A DNA stretch of 38,817 nt. It comes from Planctomycetaceae bacterium. GTDB lineage: Bacteria > Planctomycetota > Planctomycetia > Planctomycetales > Planctomycetaceae. The position numbers and the translations under genes were made by a program. Below are positions 7,338 to 15,824 of the stretch, piece by piece (the stretch's first letter is position 1; every line of letters starts with the position of its first letter). Location: NCBI GenBank assembly GCA_015485495.1, contig WFTL01000109.1:1-38817 (forward strand). Reading direction: 5' to 3'. The notes under the pieces are model-generated. The model was not told where the DNA came from. It did no database searches and saw only the letters and a program-made list of their open reading frames with translations.

Positions 7338-8522
7338 TTACGGCCCGCTGTCTGCATCTGATGAACGGCAGGCCTGTTCGCCGGCATCGGTGCCGGCCCC
7401 GGAATGCCGTTCCGCCGGTTCCGACGGATACCGTCCCGGCTGGTCGGTGTCGTACCAGCGTTTCATAACGTGCATCCAGTCGTCCTGAGACCGGACGGCG
7501 ATGAAATCCTTTCGGACCTGTTCCCGCTGCGGATGCCAGTCGGCATAACGGAGGCTGAACCGGCGCATGCGGCCACAGGCGAGTTTCTGCGGGTACACCT
7601 GCAGGATGCAGGCGAAATGCAGCCGCATCACGTCCCGCTGCTCATGAACGGACGGAGGCGGCGGCAGAGGTCTGCCGGCCAGCAGAGCGCGGCACTGCTG
7701 ATAGATCCAGGGATTGCCGATGGAACCCCGGGCGGCCGTGACCCCGGAAACCCCTGTCTGCCGAATCATGCGCACACAGTCACCGGCGGTGTGCAGGTCG
7801 CCGCTGCCGAGAATCGTGTGCTGAGGCCAGTTGTCCCGAAGCTGTTTCAGAAACTCCCAGTCGGCCCGTCCTGCGTACCGCTGCTGTACGGTGCGTGCGT
7901 GAACCGTTACGGCATCGATGCCGGCATCGAATGCTCCTTCCAGAATGCGATCAAAGCGGTCGCGGCTTTCCGCAGACAGGTCGATGCCGCGCCGCATTTT
8001 CACCGTGACCGGAACGGACGGGGGAACGGCATCCCGCACCCGATGCATGATTTCCATGGCCACGTCCGGCTGTCCCAGGTGGTATCCACCGCGGCAGCGT
8101 CCGAGAACTTTTTTCACCGGACAGCCGAAATTGATGTCGATCACATCGAATCCGGCGTCGACCAGCCGCCGGGCGGCCGCCGGGAAGGCAGCCGGATCGG
8201 CGCCCATGAGCTGAGCGGCGGCCGGGTGATCGTCATCGGTCAGCATGAGAAACCGGCGCGTCCGCGCGCGGTCACGCAGAGACGTGACGAAGTGGTCCAG
8301 CATCACTTCGCAGATGGTATACGGAGCTCCCATCCGGCGGGCGAGATGCCGCATGGGCCAGTCGCTGTAACCGCTCAGCGCCGCCTGAACGACCGGAAGA
8401 TCCAGTGCATATGGTCCGATCGTCAGTGCCGGCAGGGAGACGGCTGTGGCTGATGCCTGCGATCCAGTCGTTCCGTCCGTCACAGACGTTACTCCCATCC
8501 GGTTTTCCGGCTGTCCGGTCAT
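7338..8522 (-). CDS. tRNA-dihydrouridine synthase (Dus family)
   Basis: An FMN-dependent enzyme that reduces specific uridines in tRNA to dihydrouridine. The 394-aa product has a roughly 30-residue Ser/Thr-rich leader, then the TIM-barrel core: PVVQAALSGYSD (43-54), the INFGCPVKKVLGRCRGG stretch (130-146) with catalytic Cys134, VKMRRGID, VHARTVQQRY (His of the active site) and GSGDL. The C-terminus carries the helical tRNA-binding region plus a loosely conserved tail. Which Dus class it belongs to is uncertain; the GRCRGGYHL loop looks like a planctomycete subgroup. The start is placed at 8522; an ATG at 8498 is possible. A GGAGG lies 16 nt upstream of 8522. Much longer upstream readings in this frame run over the opposite-strand genes and are not coding. 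Confidence 0.9.
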   Translation of the reverse strand: MTGQPENRMGVTSVTDGTTGSQASATAVSLPALTIGPYALDLPVVQAALSGYSDWPMRHLARRMGAPYTICEVMLDHFVTSLRDRARTRRFLMLTDDDHPAAAQLMGADPAAFPAAARRLVDAGFDVIDINFGCPVKKVLGRCRGGYHLGQPDVAMEIMHRVRDAVPPSVPVTVKMRRGIDLSAESRDRFDRILEGAFDAGIDAVTVHARTVQQRYAGRADWEFLKQLRDNWPQHTILGSGDLHTAGDCVRMIRQTGVSGVTAARGSIGNPWIYQQCRALLAGRPLPPPPSVHEQRDVMRLHFACILQVYPQKLACGRMRRFSLRYADWHPQREQVRKDFIAVRSQDDWMHVMKRWYDTDQPGRYPSEPAERHSGAGTDAGEQACRSSDADSGP

Positions 8523-8640
8523 CGACGGTTTCGAAAATCCTCCGCCCTGCCGGTTTCTCCCGTGTTTCGTCTTCCCGCGACCTAAGCTGCATACGCAGTC
8601 GGCACATCCGTCGGAACGATCCGGGATCTGCTGCAAAGGC

Positions 8641-8690
8641 CGACCGGCCGGTCGTTTCCCGGAAAAGAAGACGCCGCATGGCCTGCGGCG
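8641..8690 (+). repeat. Two inverted repeats directly before the GNAT gene
   Basis: A perfect 14-nt palindrome CGACCGGCCGGTCG lies at 8641-8654. A hairpin with arms CGCCGCA (8672-8678) and TGCGGCG (8684-8690) ends only 6 nt before the ATG at 8697. The second stem would lie on top of any ribosome-binding site for that start, so it may control translation or argue for the ATG at 8706. Confidence 0.45.
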
Positions 8691-8696
8691 CTGAGA

Positions 8697-9914
8697 ATGA
8701 TAACGATGACGTCTGTTCTGTCCAAAAACGCGGTACGATCCTCGTGCGACACAGCGTCCGGGCGGCTGCAGTGCATCGTACGCCCGCTCACCGACATGCT
8801 CGATGAATACGCGGCTGAACTGGAAACCCTGTTCGATCAGACGCCCCATCCTCATCCGGTTCTGCATCCGGACTGTCTGAAGGCCTGGTTCTGCGGCACA
8901 CTCGATGTTCCGGAAACCGATGTGCGGATGGCGGCGCTGCTGGACGGACCGCAGATTGTCTGCGCCGGTGTCCTCGATCCCTGGAACCTGACGATCGCCG
9001 GTCTGCCGGGAACGAAACGGACCTGGCAGCTTCACGGCCGCCGCCTGTTTGGAAAAGGTCTGCTGTGGAACGGTCGTGCGGAAACCCTGGCCGAATGGCT
9101 GACGGCGATCAGCCGGATCCTTCGCGACCGGTCCTGGGGCGGGCTCATGATCGAAGCACTCGCCGTGGACACCTTTTTGTGGCAGGGCCTGTCGAAATAC
9201 CTGCAGCAGCCGCGACCGGAACTGAAACTGCTGCGTCCGCATCCTGTTCAGCCGCGGTGGAGAATCCGCCTGCCGGACACGGTGGAGGACTACTGGAAGC
9301 AGCAGTTTCGCGGCAAGACCCGCAACACGCTGCGGCGGAAACGCCGCAGGCTGGGATCGTTCGAGGTGACCGTCTGTACTCAGCCGGAAGACGTTCCCGA
9401 GTTTCTGGAAGCGGCCCACGAAGTGTCGCAGCAGACCTGGCAGTCGCGGGAACTGGGCCTGCGCGTCCGAAACAGCCTTCAGGAACGTCGTCTGTATGAG
9501 ACGCTGGCCGCCCGGGCCGGATTTCGAGGGTACATCATGCGGCGGGACGACCGTCCGGTGGCCTTCGTGATCAACACCTGTCATCAGGGATACGTGCACT
9601 ACGAAGAAACCGGGTTTGTTTCCGACCTGGCACGGCTGAGTCCCGGTACGGTTCTCGTCTCGGAGCTCATCGACGACATCATTCGCAGCGGCACCTGCCA
9701 CACCCTGGACTTCGGGCTGGGGCATGCGGACTACAAGCAGTTGTTTTCGAATGTTCAGACGCACAGTTCGGACGTGTGGCTTTTGCCGAACGGGCCTGTC
9801 GCTGCGGCCGCGGCCATGCTGATTTCCTGCCGCACGGCCGTTCATCGCGCGGCCCGCGGTGTTCTGCAGCGGTCGGGCCTGCTGCAGCGTCTGCGGCGTC
9901 GCAGACGATCCTGA
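8697..9914 (+). CDS. GNAT/FemAB-like (CelD/BioF2-type) acyltransferase
   Basis: A 405-aa protein of the double-GNAT type found in exopolysaccharide gene sets (CelD, BioF2-like domain). Seen: an N-terminal half with WGGLMIEAL, a basic QFRGKTRNTLRRKRRR segment near 205-222, which is the usual entry to the second GNAT domain, then the conserved YIMRRDDRPVAFVIN strand, the GTVLVSELIDDI acyl-CoA loop and LDFGLGHADYKQLFS near the end. The C-terminus ends in an Arg-rich tail. It probably transfers an acyl or aminoacyl group to a sugar or peptide acceptor; the substrate is not known. Translation starts at 8697 or 8706. It is the first gene of a plus-strand cassette with the deacetylase (39 nt downstream) and the glycosyltransferase. 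Confidence 0.8.
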   Translation: MITMTSVLSKNAVRSSCDTASGRLQCIVRPLTDMLDEYAAELETLFDQTPHPHPVLHPDCLKAWFCGTLDVPETDVRMAALLDGPQIVCAGVLDPWNLTIAGLPGTKRTWQLHGRRLFGKGLLWNGRAETLAEWLTAISRILRDRSWGGLMIEALAVDTFLWQGLSKYLQQPRPELKLLRPHPVQPRWRIRLPDTVEDYWKQQFRGKTRNTLRRKRRRLGSFEVTVCTQPEDVPEFLEAAHEVSQQTWQSRELGLRVRNSLQERRLYETLAARAGFRGYIMRRDDRPVAFVINTCHQGYVHYEETGFVSDLARLSPGTVLVSELIDDIIRSGTCHTLDFGLGHADYKQLFSNVQTHSSDVWLLPNGPVAAAAAMLISCRTAVHRAARGVLQRSGLLQRLRRRRRS

Positions 9915-9953
9915 TCCGGCCGGGTTCCACCGGGGTTTGTTTCGAGACGCACG

Positions 9954-10730
9954 ATGTCTGTCCTCACACGAATCACCCGCGAAGCTGCCGTCCGGCTGTT
10001 CGGTCCGGAACGCTGTATCACGCGCATGCCGCGAACGGGCGATTCGGGCCGTCCGTCTGTTTATCTGACCTTCGACGACGGTCCGCACCCGGAGCGAACG
10101 GCCCGCGTTCTCGATCAGCTTGCTGCAGCCGGTGCCCGGGCCACGTTTTTCGTGATCGGTCGGCGGGCCCGGAAGCATCCGGCGCTGCTCCGCCGGATTC
10201 TCAACGAAGGCCACGCTCTGGGATCGCATACCTGGCGGCACTGGGGAGCCCGTCGGCTGTCGACAGCGGCGTGGATGAACGATGTGCGGCGCGGCCGGGA
10301 GGAAATCGAGCAGATCACCGGAGTGGGGACCGACCTGTTCCGACCGCCGTTCGGCGAACTGACGCCCGGCGCGCTGTGGCAGCTGCTGGCAGCACGTTTT
10401 CGCATCGTCCTGTGGACTCACGATACACGCGATTTTCTGCTGCCGTCGCTGCCCGAACTGCGAAGCCGATTTCTGGAGGCGGCCTGTCACGATGGTGCCG
10501 TGGTTCTCATGCACGATGACCGCTGCGTGACCAGTTACGTTCTGGAACACGGTCTGCGGGACTGTGCTGCTTCCGTCCGATTTCAGGCGATCCCTGGAAC
10601 AGGATCCGGGCTGCCGACACCCCGCCGGCCGATCCGGCAGTCCGCGGCGGACCTGTTCTGTCCGGCAGCCGAGACGACCGGTCCGGCCGTGTCGGCTGCG
10701 GGAGCGGCATCATCGTGGAGGTTTTCATGA
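9954..10730 (+). CDS. Polysaccharide deacetylase (NodB homology domain)
   Basis: A metal-dependent carbohydrate esterase-4 enzyme that removes N- or O-acetyl groups from a polysaccharide. The 258-aa product shows TFDDGPHP (39-46) with the catalytic and metal Asp41-Asp42, the SHTWRH motif (91-96) with metal ligands His92 and His96, RPPFGE, WTHDTRDF and a late LMHDD. The last 40-odd residues after the NodB domain are Pro/Ala/Arg-rich and unconserved. There is no clear signal peptide, so it may act on an intracellular lipid-linked intermediate. Its TGA overlaps the next gene's ATG in an ATGA sequence at 10727-10730, so translation of the two is coupled. Confidence 0.9.
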   Translation: MSVLTRITREAAVRLFGPERCITRMPRTGDSGRPSVYLTFDDGPHPERTARVLDQLAAAGARATFFVIGRRARKHPALLRRILNEGHALGSHTWRHWGARRLSTAAWMNDVRRGREEIEQITGVGTDLFRPPFGELTPGALWQLLAARFRIVLWTHDTRDFLLPSLPELRSRFLEAACHDGAVVLMHDDRCVTSYVLEHGLRDCAASVRFQAIPGTGSGLPTPRRPIRQSAADLFCPAAETTGPAVSAAGAASSWRFS

Positions 10731-11782
10731 CACCGTCATCGGGTTCATCGGGCAACGGGCTGCCGCTGAGGGTGTCGTTCATCATTCCGGCGATGAACGA
10801 AGCATCGCTGATTACGGCGGCCATCGATTCGATTCGCCGTCAGAAGCAGTCCGCCGATATCCGGGTGGCCGAAGTGATCGTGGTCGATGCCGGTTCGACG
10901 GACGGCACCGCGGAGCTGGCCCGGGCGGCCGGCTGCCGTGTTGTGACGGCACCGCCCGGCAATGTGGCCGTGTCGCGGAATCGCGGTGCCATGGCGGCCG
11001 AAGGGAATGTGCTGGCCTTTGTCGATGCGGACTGCGAACTGCCGACGTCCTGGCTGACAGCCGTCTGCGGACAGCTCCGCCGGTCCGACGTGGCGGCCGC
11101 CGGCATGCAGATGGCTCCGCCTGCGCCCGTGGCGTCCTGGGTGGAACGCACGTGGTATGAACTGGTGCATCGAACAGCCGAAGCCGGTTCGGTCGTTGAT
11201 GCGGAATGGCTGGCGACGTTCAATCTGGCGGTTCGATCGGATGCGTTCCGATCGGTCAACGGGTTCGACGAACATCTGATCACCTGTGAAGACGTCGATC
11301 TGAGTTACCGGCTGCGGCAGCGGGGACGACTGCGGTTCGTGTGCGAATCCGGAGTCGTTCATCACGGGGAAAGCCGCACCGTTTCGGAATTTTTTCGACG
11401 GGAATCCTGGCGGGCGCGTGGCGGGTGGATGCTGCTGCGGCACCACCACCGCAGCTTCCGCGAACTTCTCAGCACGATTCTTCCGTTTGTGGCTGTCGGT
11501 GGTCTGCTGAGCATTCCGCCGGCGCTGCTGTGGGCCGGACCGGCTGCCCTGGCCGGAGCACTGCCGCTTGCGGCAATCGTTGTCCGGCGGCGTCCGGCGG
11601 CCAGGTATCTTGCCCCGGCCGTGGTGCTGCAGGCCGTGTACTGTGCGGCGCGCTGCTGCGGGCTGCTGTACCCGTCCCGTCGCGTGGAACGCCGGTCGCC
11701 CTGCTGCCGGCCCGATGCCGTTCAGCGAACGGCCAGCAGTTCCATCATGTGGGTGACCGGGCAGGATTCGAAGACCGACTGA
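10727..11782 (+). CDS. Family 2 glycosyltransferase with membrane anchor
   Basis: An inverting GT-A glycosyltransferase of 351 aa. Seen: VSFIIPAMNEAS (16-27), VIVVDAGSTDGT (50-61), the FVDADCE motif (98-104) with the Asp100-x-Asp102 metal site, and TCEDVDLSYRLRQRG with the catalytic acidic pair. Two hydrophobic stretches near the C-terminus probably anchor it to the membrane. The ATG at 10727 is chosen over a GTG at 10715 because GGAGG sits 5 nt before it. It is the last gene of the GNAT-deacetylase-glycosyltransferase cassette, which suggests assembly or decoration of a surface sugar. The 3' end overlaps the convergent prpD gene by 61 nt. Confidence 0.9.
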   Translation: MTPSSGSSGNGLPLRVSFIIPAMNEASLITAAIDSIRRQKQSADIRVAEVIVVDAGSTDGTAELARAAGCRVVTAPPGNVAVSRNRGAMAAEGNVLAFVDADCELPTSWLTAVCGQLRRSDVAAAGMQMAPPAPVASWVERTWYELVHRTAEAGSVVDAEWLATFNLAVRSDAFRSVNGFDEHLITCEDVDLSYRLRQRGRLRFVCESGVVHHGESRTVSEFFRRESWRARGGWMLLRHHHRSFRELLSTILPFVAVGGLLSIPPALLWAGPAALAGALPLAAIVVRRRPAARYLAPAVVLQAVYCAARCCGLLYPSRRVERRSPCCRPDAVQRTASSSIMWVTGQDSKTD

Positions 11783-13164
11783 TCGCCGCACAGTTCCAGG
11801 ACGCGATCGGCCTGTGCCTGAGGAATGGCACCCCGCAGATATCGTTCGAATTTGTCTTCCAGCAGAGGAATGCCTTCGGCCCGCCGTCGCCGATGGCCCA
11901 CCGGATAATCGATGGCCACGCGGTCGGTGCACGTTCCGTCACGGAAGAACACCTGAACGGCATTGCCGATGGCCCGCCGTTCCGGGTCCAGGTAATCCCG
12001 GGTGAACTGTTCGTTTTCCGAACACACCATTTTGTCCCGCAGCACATCGATCCGCGGATCGGCCGCCACGTCGTCTTCGTAATCTTCCGCCTGCAGCCGT
12101 CCGAACAGCAGCGGAACGGCCACCATGTACTGCAGGCAGTGGTCCCGGTCGGCCGGATTGTTCAGCGGTCCGACTTTGTTGATGATGCGGTCACCGGATT
12201 CCTGGGTTTCCAGCACGATGCGTTCAATGTCATTCACGCGGTCGCGCACCTGCGGGTGCAGAGCCAGAGCGCATTCCACGGCGGTCTGAGCGTGGAATTC
12301 GGCGGGGAAGGAAATCTTGAACAGGATGTTTTCCATCACGTAGGTGCCCAGCGGTCGTGCCAGGGTGACCGGCTGTCTGGCGAAACTCACATCCTGAAAT
12401 CCCCAGCCCGGGGCTGTCAGAGCCGACGGATAGCCCATTTCACCGCGACGGGCCAGCAGAGCCAGAAACAGCCCGCGGGCGGATGCGTCGCCGCCGGCCC
12501 ATGACTTGCGGGATCCGGTATTGGGCGCGTGGCGGTAGGTTCTCAGAGCCGACCCGTCCAGCCATGCCTGCGAGACCGCATTGAGGATTTCGTCGTGGCT
12601 GCAGCCGAGCATCTGAGCTGTCACGGCGGCCGATGCGATACGAACCAGCAGCACGTGATCCAGCCCCACGCGGTTGAATGCGTTGTCCAGGGCCAGCACG
12701 CCCTGGATTTCGTGGGCGCGAATCATGGCTTCCAGCACATCCCGCATCGTGCGTTCGGGACGGTCGGTCCGCGCCTGGTAGTCGGCCAGAGCCATCAGGG
12801 CGCCCAGGTTGTCCGATGGATGTCCCCATTCGGCTGCCAGCCAGGTGTCGTTGTAGTCCAGCCACCGCACCATGGCTCCGATATTCCAGGCGGCACGCAC
12901 AGGATCCAGTTCGTGGTCGGTGCCCGGCACCCGGGCGCCTCCCGGCATTCCGGCCCCCGGAACAATCGGTCCCAGCAGACGTGTGCAGGCCGGATACTTC
13001 AGGGCGTACAGGCCGCAGCCGATGCTGTCCATCCAGCAGTAGCGCGCCGTCTGCATGGCTTCCTGAGACGCACTCACATCGACATTCTGAACATAGTCTG
13101 CGATGTCCGTGATCACAGAATCGAAATCCGGCCGCACCGTGCTGCGGGGATCAAAGGATGACAT
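11722..13164 (-). CDS. prpD: 2-methylcitrate dehydratase (MmgE/PrpD family)
   Basis: Dehydrates 2-methylcitrate to 2-methyl-cis-aconitate in the methylcitrate cycle of propionate use. The 480-aa length is close to that of E. coli PrpD (483). Seen: the N-terminal CWMDSIGCGLYALKYPACTRLLGP, then GTDHELDPVRAAWNIGAMVRWLDYNDTW, WGHPSDNLGA, RKSWAGGDASARGLFLAL, FKISFPAEFHAQTAVE and the closing FRDGT region, all of which fit PrpD rather than the shorter MmgE-like proteins. Start at 13164 with GGAG 5 nt upstream; longer readings lack support. No prpB or prpC gene is nearby. The 61-nt overlap with the glycosyltransferase gene on the other strand would make their 3' ends complementary. Confidence 0.9.
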   Translation of the reverse strand: MSSFDPRSTVRPDFDSVITDIADYVQNVDVSASQEAMQTARYCWMDSIGCGLYALKYPACTRLLGPIVPGAGMPGGARVPGTDHELDPVRAAWNIGAMVRWLDYNDTWLAAEWGHPSDNLGALMALADYQARTDRPERTMRDVLEAMIRAHEIQGVLALDNAFNRVGLDHVLLVRIASAAVTAQMLGCSHDEILNAVSQAWLDGSALRTYRHAPNTGSRKSWAGGDASARGLFLALLARRGEMGYPSALTAPGWGFQDVSFARQPVTLARPLGTYVMENILFKISFPAEFHAQTAVECALALHPQVRDRVNDIERIVLETQESGDRIINKVGPLNNPADRDHCLQYMVAVPLLFGRLQAEDYEDDVAADPRIDVLRDKMVCSENEQFTRDYLDPERRAIGNAVQVFFRDGTCTDRVAIDYPVGHRRRRAEGIPLLEDKFERYLRGAIPQAQADRVLELCGDQSVFESCPVTHMMELLAVR

Positions 13165-13343
13165 GGAGTTCTCCGAAATCGAACGGGCGATCGTTTCAGG
13201 TTTCTGCGGGTGACGGGTGCGGCCCCGGGAGCGCGGAAGAAACCATAACGGTCCGGGCCGCGCGGTGCATCGGTGGAAGCGGCCGTTTTTCGGTTCCGGC
13301 CCTGCTGCAGGAACAGCCGGGGCAGAAGACCGGGTGCGCGGTG

Positions 13344-14138
13344 TCAACTGTCCGCTCGGCGGGTGCTCTCTGCGGATGTCTCAGGCGGCGACGCGGGTCG
13401 TTCTTCGGTCGGGACACCGCCCAGTTCGGCCAGCCGCGTCATGAGCAGATCGGTGACTTCTTCCAGCAGTTCGTGGGTGATCCGCCGGTCGTACCAGGCA
13501 CTCAGGTCGATCGGTTGTCCCCAGATCAGAAAGGAGTGCGTGCGGACGAGAAAGGAATTGAGCATGGTGGTGCCGCGGGGAGCATGACGAATGTAAACGG
13601 GAATCACGGGCACACGGGCTTTCAGCGCCAGCCATGCAGCTCCCGTGTCTCCCGGCAGCAGCCGGCCGTCCGGAGTGACATCATTGATGCGGCCTTCAGG
13701 AAAAACGCTCACCAGATGCCCCTCTTTCAGCCGCCGCAGCGCGGCCCGGGCCGGTCCCATGTCGTGACCATCGCGGTCGACAGGAATGCTCTGCATCACG
13801 CGAAACACCCACCCGGGAAGCCCGCCGATTTCGTAGTACTCCCGGGCCATCATGAACCCGGGAAGACGGATGCGCGGTCCGGGCCAGCAGCGGCGCATGT
13901 CGGCCCAGATGAGCATCGGGTCCACGGGGCTGGTGTGGTTGGAGATGATCAGAGCGGCTCCTTCTTCGGGCAGGGAACCGTGTCCGGTCGCCCGCAGCCG
14001 GAACATCAGGGACGTGTAGAAACGGGCCACCTGGTACAGAAACCAGGCCTGGAGTCCGCAGCCGCTGACGCGGACGCGCCACGTGATCAGTGCCGCCGGC
14101 AGCAGAATGATCAGCAGAATGACAGCAGCAGTTTCCAT
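13344..14138 (-). CDS. 1-acyl-glycerol-3-phosphate acyltransferase-like (PlsC family)
   Basis: A membrane-bound acyltransferase that probably adds a second acyl chain to lysophosphatidic acid. The 264-aa product opens with a hydrophobic helix (4-20), then carries the family's block I NHTSPVD (67-73, HX4D catalytic pair) and block III VFPEGR (145-150), with the expected PVIPVYI block IV. The Pro/Glu/Ser-rich C-terminus is typical of a disordered tail. Start ATG at 14138 opens the hydrophobic helix, but has no clear ribosome-binding site; a perfect 11-bp inverted repeat lies 12 nt upstream of it. prpD lies 179 nt downstream on the same strand and may or may not share its transcript. Confidence 0.87.
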   Translation of the reverse strand: METAAVILLIILLPAALITWRVRVSGCGLQAWFLYQVARFYTSLMFRLRATGHGSLPEEGAALIISNHTSPVDPMLIWADMRRCWPGPRIRLPGFMMAREYYEIGGLPGWVFRVMQSIPVDRDGHDMGPARAALRRLKEGHLVSVFPEGRINDVTPDGRLLPGDTGAAWLALKARVPVIPVYIRHAPRGTTMLNSFLVRTHSFLIWGQPIDLSAWYDRRITHELLEEVTDLLMTRLAELGGVPTEERPASPPETSAESTRRADS

Positions 14139-14489
14139 AGACGGGTCCACGGACAGCAGACAGGAGTCTGCTGTCCCGGTGCAGTGAATGTCCCGGTACA
14201 GCGAACGGTCGCACGTCCCCTCCGCAGAGCGGTTCGTGTCATCCCGGCTGACAGTGTCCTGGAAATCCGGTGTTTCGAAAATCCGAAATTCTCCTGCCCG
14301 AAAGCCGGGAACCGCCTGCGGTTGTTCAGGACGGCCGGGCCGCGACCGGCAGGGAGCCTGGAGAACGCCTGGCATTCCCTCCGCTCATCGAACAGAATTT
14401 TCTTTTCCCGTTTTTTCTCCGGCCCGGTCGGTAACCGGACCTGGCATTCCTGCAATCGTTCTGTTCGAGGACAGCTCGTGTCAGACTGC
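14139..14489. other. 351-nt divergent intergenic region
   Basis: It separates the acyltransferase gene (-) from the beta-helix gene (+) and should hold promoters for both. Besides the 11-bp inverted repeat at 14151-14176 it contains a pyrimidine-rich stretch with T runs at about 14395-14424. I could not pick convincing -35/-10 pairs on either strand, and the open frames crossing it have no recognisable product. Confidence 0.5.
14151..14176 (-). repeat. Perfect 11-bp inverted repeat before the acyltransferase gene
   Basis: GGACAGCAGAC (14151-14161) and GTCTGCTGTCC (14166-14176) are exact reverse complements around a 4-nt loop, AGGA on the plus strand and TCCT on the minus strand. On the minus strand the stem ends 12 nt before the ATG at 14138, so in mRNA it would occupy the ribosome-binding region. 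It has no U-tract, so a terminator is unlikely. Confidence 0.75.
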
Positions 14490-15824
14490 ATGAAGCGACG
14501 ACGATTTCTGTGCCAGGCGGCCGCGATGACGGCTGCGGTGCCTGCAGTTCATCTGGCTGCGGATGATCGTCCGCCCGTCACGAATCCCCGGGCCACCGAC
14601 GGGGATGCCCGCATCGAACCGGACTGGGACGAACGATTCACACTGACCGTGGGGACGAAGCGCGGGGACCTGATCGGTTCTTCCGATCGGGTTCTGCAGG
14701 CGGCGGTCGACTGCGTGGCCCGCCGGGGCGGCGGAACCGTGCAGCTTCTGGAAGGAACGTTTGTTCTGCGGAATGCCGTGTTCCTGCCGTCCGGCATTCG
14801 TCTGCAGGGGCGCGGGGACGATACGGTTCTCACCCGCGGCCCGTCCGAATCGGTGTCTCTGGCTGCCGATTCGGACTGGTACGACCAGGAAATCACTCTG
14901 CAGCAGGCGGGCGGATTTCGGCCGGGCGACGGTGTCACGCTGTTCGGCACCGACCCTCGGTACAACCGGCCGATCGTCATCAAACGAACGCTGACGGCCC
15001 GGTCCGGAAACCGCTTCCGTCTGAACGACGGTCTGCGGGAGAACCTGTGGCTGGCCGGCAGGCCCCGCTGCACGTCCCTGTTTCCGCTGCTGACCAGCGA
15101 ACGGACATCCGACATCGTCATCGGGTCGCTGGTTCTGGACGGCAACGGTGCTCAGTGCGAAAATCTCAACGGCAACTACGGCGGCTGCATTTTTCTGCAG
15201 GACTGCGTTCGCTGCACCATCGATGCGGTCACGGCCCGCAATTACAACGGGGACGGCATCAGCTTTCAGGTGTGCCACGATGTGGTCGTGAAGAACTGTT
15301 TCAGCCACGACAATGCCGATCTGGGTCTGCATCCGGGTTCCGGATCCCAGCGTCCGCTCATTCAGAACAACCGGCTGCATCGGAACAGTCTGGGGCTGTT
15401 CTGGTGCTGGGGAGTTCGTTACGGGCTGGCCGAAGACAACGACATCGCGGGAAACCGCCGCTACGGCATTTCCATCGGCCACAGCGACACAGACAATCTC
15501 ATGCGCCGCAACCGCATTTCCGACAGCGGCCAGGCCGGCATCCTTTTTCGCAGCGACCCGCGCGGAAAGAACTTTCAGCCGGACCGCAATACAATCGAAC
15601 AGAACGAAATCATCAACAGCGGCGGTCCGGAAGGAGTGGCCATCGACATCACCGGACCGACGCGCGACCTGACCATCACGGGCAACACGCTGATCGAACA
15701 GCGCTCACCGGCGAATCGCATCGGCATCCGCATTGACGATCGGGCCGGGCCGATGCAGATCGAAGGCAATTCCATCACCGGCTTTCGCACAGCCATCGCT
15801 GATTACCGAAGAAAATCATCATGA
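14490..15824 (+). CDS. Secreted right-handed parallel beta-helix protein (Tat signal)
   Basis: A 444-aa exported protein whose fold is that of polysaccharide lyases, epimerases and related carbohydrate-active enzymes. Seen: MKRRRFLCQAAAMTAAVP, a twin-arginine-type signal, then a pectate-lyase-like N-terminal coil with GGGTVQLLEGTF, and from about residue 200 a ladder of parallel-helix turns (NYGGCIFLQDC, NYNGDGISFQVC, NADLGLHPGSGSQ, NRRYGISIGHSD, GQAGILFRSD, ITGNTLIE). No substrate can be named. A GTG at 14478 with GAGG 7 nt upstream is an alternative start adding four residues before the Tat motif. Its stop overlaps the ATG of the next gene (ATGA at 15821-15824), so the two secreted proteins are probably made together. 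Confidence 0.83.
   Translation: MKRRRFLCQAAAMTAAVPAVHLAADDRPPVTNPRATDGDARIEPDWDERFTLTVGTKRGDLIGSSDRVLQAAVDCVARRGGGTVQLLEGTFVLRNAVFLPSGIRLQGRGDDTVLTRGPSESVSLAADSDWYDQEITLQQAGGFRPGDGVTLFGTDPRYNRPIVIKRTLTARSGNRFRLNDGLRENLWLAGRPRCTSLFPLLTSERTSDIVIGSLVLDGNGAQCENLNGNYGGCIFLQDCVRCTIDAVTARNYNGDGISFQVCHDVVVKNCFSHDNADLGLHPGSGSQRPLIQNNRLHRNSLGLFWCWGVRYGLAEDNDIAGNRRYGISIGHSDTDNLMRRNRISDSGQAGILFRSDPRGKNFQPDRNTIEQNEIINSGGPEGVAIDITGPTRDLTITGNTLIEQRSPANRIGIRIDDRAGPMQIEGNSITGFRTAIADYRRKSS

Noticed and set aside
7338-10550. An open frame of more than 1,000 codons on the minus strand
   Set aside because: Only the C-terminal 394 residues are a known protein (dihydrouridine synthase). The rest lies antisense to the GNAT and deacetylase genes, is compositionally odd (Arg/Gln/Gly-rich) and matches nothing; it is a product of GC-rich codon bias.
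13158-15824. An 888-codon plus-strand frame ending with the beta-helix protein
   Set aside because: Its first 440 or so codons are antisense to the acyltransferase gene; the signal peptide and fold start at 14490 (or 14478).
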